Below, piece by piece: positions 51,800 to 60,102 of a stretch of 64,000 bases of DNA. Each line of letters starts with the position of its first letter. Position 1 is the first letter of the stretch. The DNA is from a virus, in the IMG/VR virus record IMGVR_UViG_3300010354_000045, positions 62,001 to 126,000 of that record. The stretch is one strand, 5' to 3'. The position numbers and the translations under genes are program-made. The notes under the pieces are model-generated. The model was given only the letters and a program-made list of their open reading frames with translations. It made no database searches and had not been told where the DNA came from.

Positions 51800-53321
51800 C
51801 TAGTTTATCAATTTCGTCTTGAGTAAATTCATCACTGTGCTCAGATTGTACAGGTTCTGGGTCTACTTCGTCAAACAAATTGGCAAACATTGTAGATGCA
51901 TTAACTGTTTTCTTTCCAGTGGCACCTCTAGTGCCAATAATACTCATCCAGAAACGGCTATATTCTTCAACGACTGCATCTGCTACAGCACGATCGCTAG
52001 TTGAAAATATAGCTTCAACAATATCTTTAAAAAAGAGTCGGTCAAATTTTTCTTGTACTAGCATAGCAGGAATTCTACCGTTATCGTACTGTCGATTAGC
52101 TTCTTGTACAGCATTAATATGGCTCCAAACGTTATGACCCATTTGTATAGCGTAACTAAAACTATCCCAACTGGTACGACCTTCCTTGCCAATTTTGTTT
52201 AGGTCACCTGGCTTATAGATACAAATATCTTTAATTTCAACTTGATCAATTATTGGGCTTGATTCAAAGTTTTTAAAGATTCTGTCTTGGATGACCGCAT
52301 CTTTGAAGAGTCTTGAGTCTGTTGCATACTTTTTGTCATCAGCAGACGGCACCATTCGGTAGACCCATTTTGTTCTGTCTGCTGTTTCTGTTTGGATGTA
52401 GATCTGTCCGTTTGCTGTTGCCAGAAACGGTGAGGCGCAGTCAAAAGATATGGTAAAGTTTTCATTATGATATTTCCTTACAGCACGTTGTACATCAGTT
52501 AATAAAGTTGCCCACTCTAACTTTGATGTTCCTAGAAAGTGCATCCAATCTTGTTTGCCTTTTTCTAACAGACCATCAAATCTTAAAGACACAAGACGTT
52601 TTAAAGTCAAGTGTATATCACACATATTTTGCCCACCCATAGCCCATCCGTTAAAATGCCTATTGGGATATTTTTTAGGATCACAGTAGTGTTTCATACG
52701 TTGATACCAATCTTCAGCATCTGTATGATTTTCACCTTGTAAAACATTTAAAAATTTACAATTACCGTTTCGATTGTTAATAAACCAATCGTTGTTAATG
52801 TATGTACCTTGTACTGCTTCTGCGTATGTGGTAATACCAGTAGCTTTTTGACCAGCAGGACTACGAGCAACCCATGCTGGAATGTCTAAACACATACCAT
52901 AGTCCATAAGTGCATCCATCCACTTAAGAACTTGTTCACGTTTCTTCTGTGCTTTAGGGCAACTAGGATTTTTCCAGTCACCTTCCCACACACCTTTGCC
53001 AATTTGGAATCCACCACTATCACCTAATACCCAACTGGTAGAACGATTGCGATTTCGAAACATATCTTCGCCTTCGTCTGATTTATTGAGATCTAGGTTA
53101 GCATGACCTGCACTATATAAACACCAATTGTAATAAAATAGTCCTTTATCTGGTTCTAGATAGTTAAGACTTTCTACACCGTTTGTAAAACTTTTAGGAA
53201 TACGTGCAGGATCTACATAATTTCCATATCGTTGCTTGCCTATAAACGTGGCATAAAAACCAGACGTAGCAGGCAGGAATACCGCATAGTCATTCTGTGT
53301 TGATGTTAGATCACGATTCAA
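51768..53321 (-). CDS. dpdA: DpdA-like DNA guanine transglycosylase (TGT family)
   Basis: The 517-aa protein has the catalytic motifs of tRNA-guanine transglycosylases: D101-SGGFQ (base recognition, general acid) and D294 in FTISFDCASPF (nucleophile position, like FDC in bacterial TGT). A HFNGWAMGGQN segment matches the TGT substrate-binding loop. The usual C-terminal zinc motif of tRNA TGT (Cys-x-Cys-x2-Cys) is not visible. DpdA proteins exchange guanine for a 7-deazaguanine in DNA. Presence of FolE, QueE and the QueD-like gene in the same phage supports a DNA rather than a tRNA role. The catalytic motifs are seen directly; the DNA target is inferred. Confidence 0.8.
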   Translation of the reverse strand: MNRDLTSTQNDYAVFLPATSGFYATFIGKQRYGNYVDPARIPKSFTNGVESLNYLEPDKGLFYYNWCLYSAGHANLDLNKSDEGEDMFRNRNRSTSWVLGDSGGFQIGKGVWEGDWKNPSCPKAQKKREQVLKWMDALMDYGMCLDIPAWVARSPAGQKATGITTYAEAVQGTYINNDWFINNRNGNCKFLNVLQGENHTDAEDWYQRMKHYCDPKKYPNRHFNGWAMGGQNMCDIHLTLKRLVSLRFDGLLEKGKQDWMHFLGTSKLEWATLLTDVQRAVRKYHNENFTISFDCASPFLATANGQIYIQTETADRTKWVYRMVPSADDKKYATDSRLFKDAVIQDRIFKNFESSPIIDQVEIKDICIYKPGDLNKIGKEGRTSWDSFSYAIQMGHNVWSHINAVQEANRQYDNGRIPAMLVQEKFDRLFFKDIVEAIFSTSDRAVADAVVEEYSRFWMSIIGTRGATGKKTVNASTMFANLFDEVDPEPVQSEHSDEFTQDEIDKLDELELGHDAT

Positions 53322-53517
53322 TTCGACCCCACTTTACCTTTAACCAAATTCTTTCATGTATATAGTAATCAATACTTAAAAGAATATGTAATGCTGTAGC
53401 AAAGCCGGTGGCATTACCAATATCACCTGTGAACATGTATGTCCACACAATAGTAAACAGCCAGGCAGTAATGCGATAGCTGATCATCCTTGCAATAGTT
53501 CGACGTTTAGTTTCCAT
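53311..53517 (-). CDS. DUF2061-like small membrane protein
   Basis: The 68-aa protein has the DUF2061 pattern: an Arg-rich start (ETKRRTIARMISYRI), a first span (TAWLFTIVWTYMFTG), a second (NATGFATALHILLSI), and an ending YYIHERIWLKVKWG. The family consists of small bacterial and phage inner-membrane proteins of unknown role. It starts right at the clamp stop (TAATG) and overlaps the DpdA-like gene. Confidence 0.7.
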   Translation of the reverse strand: METKRRTIARMISYRITAWLFTIVWTYMFTGDIGNATGFATALHILLSIDYYIHERIWLKVKWGRIES

Positions 53518-54248
53518 TATTTAGATTGTGCAGGTAGGATATAATTGTAGACAGCAACACCGCTATCAACAGTAATCATCATTGCGCCAACATCGGCAAT
53601 CTTCATAGTGATGTCTCCAGGAAGATTAAGGATACTCATAACTTGAACAACCGGCCAACTCCAAGTTTGTTTTAGCTTACCAGTAACACCCGAATGAAAC
53701 ACAAAGCTACCTGCGTGTGTACTAGCATCACCGAAACTAAAAACTAAGTTGCCATTATCAGTTTTGACTTGAAATGTATTTTCTTCACTGTGTGCGTTGG
53801 CTTGAAATTTTAATCTTTGAATGCTAGCAACACTTGGTTCAATCTCAACATCCCAAGTAGATCCTTTAAATTTAACGCTCTTAAGTTTTTCGTTAATGAT
53901 TTCTTGATTCATAAATCTATAATCATTTTCAAAGTCGCCGGCAGCATTAACAAAGTGTAAGCCAGTTGGAATTTCTTCATTATTCCTCTGTTGTTTAACA
54001 ACATTAATCACAGCATTTTCTTTGTACTCCGGGCACTTTAAATGAATGTCGAGTTTGTTTAAGTTAGGCATTCCAAATGTGCCTTCAAAATCCGATACTG
54101 GATTGTGAGTTTTAGCATTAAGGATAACGCTGCGATCTTCAGCCATTGATTCGATCGACGTCTCTTTGTCATTAGACACGATCTTAACTAAAGGTAAAAA
54201 GCCAATACTATGAGTATGTGCTACTAGGTCTTGTAAAAAATCTTTCAT
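53517..54248 (-). CDS. 45: Sliding clamp, gp45-like
   Basis: The ATG at 54248 has a GGAGA site six bases before it; an upstream in-frame ATG at 54260 lacks one, so I choose the inner start (243 aa). The protein is a two-domain beta-rich protein close to T4 gp45 in length (228 aa). Similarity to T4 gp45 itself is weak by eye, but the fit is supported by its place next to the polymerase gene and by the polymerase C-terminal motif (FNSLFEF) of the type that binds gp45. The clamp encircles DNA, tethers the polymerase and in T4 also activates late transcription. It has its own near-consensus promoter. Confidence 0.62.
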   Translation of the reverse strand: MKDFLQDLVAHTHSIGFLPLVKIVSNDKETSIESMAEDRSVILNAKTHNPVSDFEGTFGMPNLNKLDIHLKCPEYKENAVINVVKQQRNNEEIPTGLHFVNAAGDFENDYRFMNQEIINEKLKSVKFKGSTWDVEIEPSVASIQRLKFQANAHSEENTFQVKTDNGNLVFSFGDASTHAGSFVFHSGVTGKLKQTWSWPVVQVMSILNLPGDITMKIADVGAMMITVDSGVAVYNYILPAQSK

Positions 54249-54268
54249 GTAAGTCTCCATTAAATTAG

Positions 54269-54297
54269 ATTATATTTAGATCGTTGATAAAAGTCAA
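54269..54297 (-). promoter_or_regulatory. Sigma70-type promoter for the clamp operon
   Basis: On the minus strand TTGACT (54292-54297) and a perfect TATAAT (54269-54274) are 17 bp apart. It lies just before the clamp ATG and drives the clamp-DpdA-glycosyltransferase operon. A palindrome (54281-54300) overlaps the -35 box. Very close to consensus. Confidence 0.85.
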
Positions 54298-54300
54298 CGA
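54281..54300. repeat. Inverted repeat over the clamp promoter -35 box
   Basis: TCGTTGA (54281-54287) and TCAACGA (54294-54300) form a 7-bp stem with loop TAAAAG. The right arm contains the -35 box. On the plus strand a T-run follows (ATTTTTTC), so it could also act as a terminator of plus-strand antisense RNA. An operator role is an alternative. Confidence 0.5.
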
Positions 54301-55058
54301 ATTTTTTCATTATATTCAACCGATTCGTTCAATATTGTTATTGGTTTATTTAGACCGCAACTATATTTTATAAACGCTTTAGTATCCTTGGGAAAACAAT
54401 GACCTCCCCATCCTCGCCGACCGTCGGGCCCGGGAACCATTGTGTGATCCATGCCAATTCGATTATCATGGCCTAATACTTGTCTTACAACATCGAATTC
54501 AGCACCACTAGCTTGGCACACATCATATATTTGATTAAAGAAACTGGTTTTAATTGCTAAGAAACTATTGGCAGTATATTTTATAATACTAGCCTCTAGA
54601 CTACTACAATTAAAAAAGATTGTGCAGTGCGGCAAAGTCTTTGTGAATAAGTCCTGCCAAAAACAGTCAGGATCTTCTCCTCCTAATATCATAAATTTTT
54701 GATTTTGAAAATCTTGATTTGCAGTATTTGCTCTTAAAAACTCCGGACTAAAAGTTAAGCTGTGATCTTGATATTTTTCTTCAAGTAATTTAACAACATC
54801 TGGACTTACTGTACTTTTAATTAGAACAGGTATATGCAATGGACACTGATCTAATACTGCTATAATTTGACTAGCATCACATCGTCCGTCAATAGTACTA
54901 GGAGTACCAACACAAATTATTAATCCTTCTGCATCCGGATGATTTGAAATTTTATTATTGTTTATAACAGGATCTATAATTTCAATAGAGTAGTTATTTT
55001 TTAAGTTATTTGTTACGGCTTTACCAACAAAACCGTAACCCGCTATAAGTATCTTCAT
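54294..55058 (-). CDS. UDP-glucose 6-dehydrogenase-like protein, short
   Basis: The frame opens with TTG at 55070; the ATG at 55058 sits right after the polymerase stop, so I choose it (254 aa). It has the Rossmann start KILIAGYGFVGKAV, the central FSPEFLRA block and the catalytic-cysteine segment WGGHCFPKDTKAF (Cys about residue 229). Full-length UDP-glucose or GDP-mannose dehydrogenases have about 390 or more residues with a third, UDP-binding domain. Here this domain is missing. The catalytic Cys and NAD parts are present, so it may act on another substrate or as a dimeric variant. No frameshift remnant of the missing domain follows, since the clamp promoter is directly downstream. Confidence 0.75.
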   Translation of the reverse strand: MKILIAGYGFVGKAVTNNLKNNYSIEIIDPVINNNKISNHPDAEGLIICVGTPSTIDGRCDASQIIAVLDQCPLHIPVLIKSTVSPDVVKLLEEKYQDHSLTFSPEFLRANTANQDFQNQKFMILGGEDPDCFWQDLFTKTLPHCTIFFNCSSLEASIIKYTANSFLAIKTSFFNQIYDVCQASGAEFDVVRQVLGHDNRIGMDHTMVPGPDGRRGWGGHCFPKDTKAFIKYSCGLNKPITILNESVEYNEKIR

Positions 55059-55059
55059 A

Positions 55060-57726
55060 TTAAAATTCAAACAGGCTGTTAAATGTGTTCTTTTCTTCAG
55101 TGGATCTAATATCCCAATTTAGAACACCGATTAGATTTTCTAACTTGTTATCAATGATAGTGGCTTCCATCTCGTCATGATCAAAAGGCAAATCCTTAAA
55201 CCATTGCGGCAACCTAAGTTCGTCAACAGGATACGCAACACTAGTAAATTCTAATGGATTAGGTTTAAGTTTACAAACAATAACTTTAGCACCATCAGTA
55301 ATGTTCATACTATACTTGTCACTGAACATACGCTTTAATGTGTTCCAGTTAATACTAGCGCGAACATGCCCAGGCATATTGGCTTTACCTTGTTTCTTTT
55401 CTTTGGCCTCATACTCAGTGATATTGTTAGCACGTTTAGGACTACCCTTCTCCCAACCTGGTCTTGCCTTAAATTTAATTCTAAATTCGGCAATATGATC
55501 TAACACTTCTTGTTCTGTACTACCAGTTAACACTTTTTCAAGAACTTCACTTAAAAAATCTTGGATAAATTCTGGAGTGTCACTGCGTTTGAGATCTAAT
55601 CCCATAGCTTTAATTTTTCCGGGCTTACCTTCAATGTCAAGACGTTTGCCTTCTTTGTCGTAATAAAGAACTGCATAACGCTTTTTAGTAATAAACAAGC
55701 TCTTACTACCAACAATTTCTCGACCTGCTTTAATTACTTCTCCGCGTGTCTTTGGAACATGGAAAGCATCTAACATAAATTGAGGAAACGTTTGGTTAAC
55801 TTCTCCGCCAATTTGATCGTACAGTTGAATAATAGTATCTTTAGTCCAGGGAATATGCCCAGCATCAATTTCATTTTTTAAAGTCTTGAAAGCACTAAAG
55901 TAACAGGAATCTGTATCGCCGTAGATGATGGCCTTGCCAACATGGTTATATTCTCCTGTAATGATTTCATTGACCTTTCCAGCCATGTGCTTTGCAATCT
56001 GACGCCCAGTAAGAGTTGTAGATTGGCCGATACGCTTATCAAAAAAGCGACACCCAGGATTAAGGATGGCACCATAGAGCGAATTAAGGTTAATCTTTTT
56101 AACCAACTGTCTTTTGTCCCAATACTCCTCTTCAATTTTGTTACCAGCATTTATAGCCTCCTTTAGTTTAGCCTGCATTTCCTTACGTTCAGCATACCAG
56201 CGCTTTAACAGTCCTGGAATTATGCCTTCTTTTTCGTAAGTAAATATAGTGCCATTCGCCGAAAGCATCCAAGGCTGATTACTTTCATAGATTAGCCTAT
56301 AGACCTCAGCAGCACTTAATACATCACTATCCCCATTTTCCCAGTCAATAGTAATGTCAGTGCCAATTTCACAGTTCATAACTGCGGTATATTCTAAACT
56401 GCCAAATAACCCTTCCCAAGCTGCCGCAAAACTTTTTCCTTTATTAATTTGATCTTGAATATGTGCATCTGTTAATGTTTGACGAAGTTGTCCTATAATT
56501 GTTTCAGGACCCATGTTTAGTGCTCTAATAGCACTAGGATAAAGACTGTTAATGTCTAATGAACCTACCCAGTCGTGTATACCTTCTTTAGGATAAGCAA
56601 CATAAGCTCCGGCAGCATTAGTGTTTTCTCTATCATCCATTTTAGGACGATTCGGAACTTGGAATCCTCTACGATGAGATTCGTTAATAATGGCCTGTTC
56701 AGTAACAGCAACCGCGCCCATAGTAGTTTGAATCAGCACAGTATTTTCATGCGCTAGAGTATTAGCTAGATCCAGAAACTTGAGTTTTTTATCGAGTTTG
56801 TCCAATAGAGCACAGTCTTGTCTGTTGTATTCAATAAATGTTTTGAAGTCGTTGTTGTATAACTGGTCCAGCGTTCCTTCATATTGGGTTTTTCTTTCCC
56901 CAAGTTCGTATTCCGCGATGGCATCCAATCGATAGCTGTGCCTTTCTTCATATGTATACTTTCTGTAAAGTTCAAGGTAGTCAACATGAACACGACCAAT
57001 AAAGTCATAGGTAGTTGCTGTACGACCAAATTTTTCGTATTCTCTCTTTTTCGGCAGTAAATTAAACAAACAAAATTTTCTTGTATCTTCTTTACTCAAA
57101 ACTTTTGTAACACGATTTACAGTATATGGAATATCAAAGCCTTCACTATTCCATCCGCTTAACACATCTGCATCTTGTATTAGATCTAAGAAAGTATCTA
57201 ACAAATCTGCTTCTTTATTAAACAGCATAGTATTAGGGAATTCTTTAATCGCCTCTTTAGCCTGCTCCATAGTCATAGTCTTCGGAGGAATAGCTAAACA
57301 GACCATAGTATCTAACCATTGCAAGTGAACGGCAATGGCAGTAATAGGCATAAATGCGTCATCTGGTGATGCATAGCCTCTCTCTGGATCAAAATCTACC
57401 TCAATATCAAAAAATGCTGCATTTAATTTTGGTGCATCTGCATTCAGATAATTTTCACTTAAACATACAAAAATAGGATTGATATCTGCTTCGTACATTT
57501 CTCGACCACTATTAATGGCCATTTCTTTACGAAGTTCTTTGGTATTTTTACAAACGATTCTAGTCAAGGAATCGCCGTAGATAGATTGGTGTTTGCCCTT
57601 GGGGTCTTTAACGTAAAAGGTGTGCCTTACAGGAATATCTTTGTATTCTCTCTCACCTTTCTTATTTCTTTCGACGATGCGGATAAGATCATTATCCCTG
57701 TCGAAATAAGCGTCGACATAACTCAT
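55060..57726 (-). CDS. 43: DNA polymerase, family B, gp43-type
   Basis: The 888-aa protein has the exonuclease acids D107 and E109 (FFDIEVD) and D304 (YNRQDC), then polymerase motif A at 389-398 (SLDINSLYPS, catalytic D391), motif B with K-x3-NSLYG (548-552) and motif C YGDTDS (602-607). The C-terminus FNSLFEF is a clamp-binding peptide like that of T4 gp43. Length matches T4 gp43 (898 aa). It is the replicative polymerase with proofreading. The gene is preceded by a GGAG site, a weak sigma70-like promoter in the DsbA-like gene and a small hairpin. It ends as the dehydrogenase-like gene starts. Confidence 0.97.
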   Translation of the reverse strand: MSYVDAYFDRDNDLIRIVERNKKGEREYKDIPVRHTFYVKDPKGKHQSIYGDSLTRIVCKNTKELRKEMAINSGREMYEADINPIFVCLSENYLNADAPKLNAAFFDIEVDFDPERGYASPDDAFMPITAIAVHLQWLDTMVCLAIPPKTMTMEQAKEAIKEFPNTMLFNKEADLLDTFLDLIQDADVLSGWNSEGFDIPYTVNRVTKVLSKEDTRKFCLFNLLPKKREYEKFGRTATTYDFIGRVHVDYLELYRKYTYEERHSYRLDAIAEYELGERKTQYEGTLDQLYNNDFKTFIEYNRQDCALLDKLDKKLKFLDLANTLAHENTVLIQTTMGAVAVTEQAIINESHRRGFQVPNRPKMDDRENTNAAGAYVAYPKEGIHDWVGSLDINSLYPSAIRALNMGPETIIGQLRQTLTDAHIQDQINKGKSFAAAWEGLFGSLEYTAVMNCEIGTDITIDWENGDSDVLSAAEVYRLIYESNQPWMLSANGTIFTYEKEGIIPGLLKRWYAERKEMQAKLKEAINAGNKIEEEYWDKRQLVKKINLNSLYGAILNPGCRFFDKRIGQSTTLTGRQIAKHMAGKVNEIITGEYNHVGKAIIYGDTDSCYFSAFKTLKNEIDAGHIPWTKDTIIQLYDQIGGEVNQTFPQFMLDAFHVPKTRGEVIKAGREIVGSKSLFITKKRYAVLYYDKEGKRLDIEGKPGKIKAMGLDLKRSDTPEFIQDFLSEVLEKVLTGSTEQEVLDHIAEFRIKFKARPGWEKGSPKRANNITEYEAKEKKQGKANMPGHVRASINWNTLKRMFSDKYSMNITDGAKVIVCKLKPNPLEFTSVAYPVDELRLPQWFKDLPFDHDEMEATIIDNKLENLIGVLNWDIRSTEEKNTFNSLFEF

Positions 57727-57765
57727 AGTTTCTCCATGCGATTTTAGGCTCGCAAATACCGATGT

Positions 57766-57783
57766 AGCGGATTATGGCCCGCT
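57766..57783 (-). promoter_or_regulatory. Hairpin in the polymerase leader
   Basis: AGCGG (57766-57770) and CCGCT (57779-57783) form a 5-bp stem with an 8-base loop about 40 bases upstream of the polymerase ATG. T4 gp43 represses its own translation through a leader hairpin. This one is shorter and further from the ribosome site, so regulation is only a possibility. Confidence 0.3.
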
Positions 57784-57793
57784 TTGCCCACAT

Positions 57794-57822
57794 ATTGTAC
57801 TATTTTTAGATACGTTTAGTAA
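57794..57822 (-). promoter_or_regulatory. Weak sigma70-like promoter before the polymerase gene
   Basis: On the minus strand TTACTA (57817-57822) and TACAAT (57794-57799) are 17 bp apart, overlapping the 3' end of the DsbA-like gene. The -10 is good, the -35 is poor. It may add to read-through from 58087-58115. Confidence 0.35.
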
Positions 57823-58063
57823 TATCCAAAATAGCTTCAATTTCTTCCCAGTCTTCATTGTAGGCTTTCCAATCACCTTTGTGTGCGATCTTAATTGCTT
57901 TGTTAATGACGCTAGGTTTGATTTGTAATTCTTCTGCTACTGCCTTGACTGTTTCTTTTAAGCCTTCTTGTAAGTCTTCAACTTCACGTAGAACTGTTGA
58001 GCCTTCAGCAATTAGCCTTTCCAATTTTGCCTTTTCTTCTGCACCGTATGAACGACCTGCCAT
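57806..58063 (-). CDS. DsbA-like double-stranded-DNA-binding / late-transcription protein
   Basis: The 85-aa protein resembles T4 DsbA (89 aa) in size and in its closing part: KAVAEELQIKPSVINKAIKI, then HKGDWKAYNEDWEEIEAILD. T4 DsbA binds DNA near late promoters. The N-terminus is a charged helix (AEEKAKLERLIAEGSTVLRE). The similarity is modest and rests on the helix-turn-like part. Its position behind the strongest promoter in the window and ahead of the polymerase gene suits an early regulator. GAGGAG precedes the start. Confidence 0.55.
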   Translation of the reverse strand: MAGRSYGAEEKAKLERLIAEGSTVLREVEDLQEGLKETVKAVAEELQIKPSVINKAIKIAHKGDWKAYNEDWEEIEAILDITKRI

Positions 58064-58086
58064 TATATTCTCCTCTAAATAAGCCT

Positions 58087-58115
58087 ATTGTATATTACTT
58101 AGCTACACTTGTCAA
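58087..58115 (-). promoter_or_regulatory. Consensus sigma70 promoter for the DsbA-like and polymerase genes
   Basis: On the minus strand a perfect TTGACA (58110-58115) and TACAAT (58087-58092) are separated by 17 bp, followed by a GAGGAG ribosome site. It lies directly after an intrinsic terminator, which isolates the replication genes from the upstream virion genes. Confidence 0.87.
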
Positions 58116-58120
58116 TACGT

Positions 58121-58148
58121 AAAAGAAAAACGGCGGATAATCCGCCGT
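58121..58148 (-). terminator. Intrinsic terminator after the virion-type gene block
   Basis: On the minus strand a perfect 8-bp stem (ACGGCGGA / TCCGCCGT) with a 3-base loop is followed by TTTTCTTTT. It ends the leftward transcript of the 58-64 kb gene block just before the replication promoter. Confidence 0.92.
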
Positions 58149-58166
58149 TGTTCAAAGGTTGATAAT

Positions 58167-60098
58167 TTATTTTTTACCAGCGCCCATGTCTAATTCGGGT
58201 GCTCTTTCTGAATCAGAAGGTTTTGGCCCTTCAGGTTTCTTTTCTGGAGCAACTGATTGATTAACTCTATCAATAAGATTCTGTGCTTTTTCAAGCTCAG
58301 TGAACACTTCTTGATCTTCGATATCTGCAAGTTGACTCATTATAGCTTGGATTTCTTTTATAAGCTCTTTTTGTTTGTCGGTTAATTGTTTTTCAGGAGC
58401 CGCGTTCGCCGCATTAGCTGTATTAGCTGCATTAGCTGCATTAGCCGCATCGGCTGCATTAGACGTAGTATTACCTCCGGCTGCTTGGTCTGAACTACCA
58501 GCTCCAGCTGGTTGAGCGCCTTGTCCTGAACTACCAGTTCCAGCCTGTTGTGCTGCTGATCCTGCATCAGAATCTCTATTAGCTAGATATCCTACACCGC
58601 CCGCAGCCGCTGCGGTAGCTAATCCAGTTTTAACCGGATTGTTGGCAATGGCTTGACCTGTTCTGTTGGCACCGGTTGCAAGCCTAGTAGCTGGATTAAC
58701 AGTACCAATACCTGCTCTTGCTTGTTGAGCTAATTGTGCAGGAGTTAACGGCTTTTTACCTGCTGCTACTCTTGTTGCATTTGTAGCAGCTTGGCTTGCA
58801 GCTAGTTCATCAGCAGTGCGTGTTGTTCCTTGAGCAGCTCGACCACGTAGTCCACCTATGAGATTTTTTCCAACGTTCACTGCACCTCTTCCAAGTCCGC
58901 TGATGACATCAAATATACCCTCGTCGACTTCGGCATCCGGAGAATAATCTCTTTGACTTCTTTCTAATAGGATTAGTTTATTTCTTAGATTGGCCATACT
59001 TTCGGCTACATCTTCTCTAATTCCTGCTGCACCATATGTTTCTGGGCCAGGCATTCCGTCTGCTTTAATTCCTTTTTTCTGTTGCCAAGCTTTAAGTTTA
59101 GCTGCTGTTTCAGGTCCCATAATACCATCTGGATTAGCACCTATAATTTTTTGTAATTTGGCTAATTTGTTATCGCTAGCCGGCATACCAGCTTGCCCAG
59201 ATGAAGATTGAGCAGTTTGTGTAGGTTTATTACTATTAGCTACTGCTGTTTTAATTTCTTCATCGTCTGGAAAAAAACTTCCAGTACGAGCCTTGTCTCT
59301 TCCTGCGTTGTATCCTGCTAGTCCCAGACTAGCAGCAGTTCCGACACCTGGTATCATACCAGCTAGACCAGCTGCACCAGAAAGAGCAGCACCTGTATAA
59401 TCACCTTGTTGCGCTCTTCTGTATGCATCGTATCCACCAGCAGCTAATCCTAATCCAGGAATAGCTTTACCGATAGTTGACCATACTCCTTCATCAGTTT
59501 GCTGATAGCCAAAACTTTCTACTAATTCTTTAGAAATACTTCTCTGACCAACAGATTCTCTTAGCGTTCTTTCTAATTCAAACATACGTGTGCTTAGTTT
59601 AAACAGTGCGTCTTTAATAAATGCATCGCCTGAAATTTTTGCACCTGTTTGTGCGCTTGACTTTTTAACTTGATCAAATTCTTGGCCTGCTTTGCCGCCG
59701 GTTAGTAAGTTAGTTAATCCTGCAGGACCTTGTGCATTTTGTGGAACTAGTCCTAACTTCATTAATGGTTGCCAATCGGCTGGTGTTGGCGGAGCAATCT
59801 GCGGAGCACCGCCAGTTTGACCATCCATTCTTTTACTTGTAGCAACAACAAATTCACCCTTGCTATTAAATAAACCAGGTAATCCTGCTTTGTCTGCTAA
59901 ATCAGCTAGGGCAACGTTGCCTGCTGTAACAGGATCAAAGGTTGTAAATGCTTTCCAACCGCCCTTAGCCTTATCCATCGCAGCCTGTCTAGCAGCCATT
60001 TTTTCTATTTCCTGTACTTGCTGGAGAGTTACTGCTTCCGAAATAACTTGAGTGTTTTCTATTGCTTCAAGTTCTTGAAGTAATGCTTTAAAATCCAT
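58167..60098 (-). CDS. Virion-type protein with peptidoglycan-binding domain
   Basis: The 643-aa protein has a PG_binding_1-like domain at about 306-353 (LAKLQKIIGANPDGIMGPET and IKADGMPGPETYGA), two Gly/Ala-rich stretches that could enter membranes (about 230-272: AALSGAAGLAGMIPGVGTAA; about 490: ATAAAAGGVGYLAN), and an Ala-Asn repeat near 540-560 encoded by a 9-base DNA period. No catalytic lysozyme motif is visible. An injected virion protein that contacts the cell wall is plausible. The gene starts the terminator-bound end of the leftward operon. Confidence 0.6.
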   Translation of the reverse strand: MDFKALLQELEAIENTQVISEAVTLQQVQEIEKMAARQAAMDKAKGGWKAFTTFDPVTAGNVALADLADKAGLPGLFNSKGEFVVATSKRMDGQTGGAPQIAPPTPADWQPLMKLGLVPQNAQGPAGLTNLLTGGKAGQEFDQVKKSSAQTGAKISGDAFIKDALFKLSTRMFELERTLRESVGQRSISKELVESFGYQQTDEGVWSTIGKAIPGLGLAAGGYDAYRRAQQGDYTGAALSGAAGLAGMIPGVGTAASLGLAGYNAGRDKARTGSFFPDDEEIKTAVANSNKPTQTAQSSSGQAGMPASDNKLAKLQKIIGANPDGIMGPETAAKLKAWQQKKGIKADGMPGPETYGAAGIREDVAESMANLRNKLILLERSQRDYSPDAEVDEGIFDVISGLGRGAVNVGKNLIGGLRGRAAQGTTRTADELAASQAATNATRVAAGKKPLTPAQLAQQARAGIGTVNPATRLATGANRTGQAIANNPVKTGLATAAAAGGVGYLANRDSDAGSAAQQAGTGSSGQGAQPAGAGSSDQAAGGNTTSNAADAANAANAANTANAANAAPEKQLTDKQKELIKEIQAIMSQLADIEDQEVFTELEKAQNLIDRVNQSVAPEKKPEGPKPSDSERAPELDMGAGKK

Positions 60099-60102
60099 TT
60101 TT

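Noticed and set aside
54281-54310. Plus-strand intrinsic terminator (stem plus T-run)
   Set aside because: No plus-strand gene ends here. It may be incidental, so I list it only as a repeat over the promoter.
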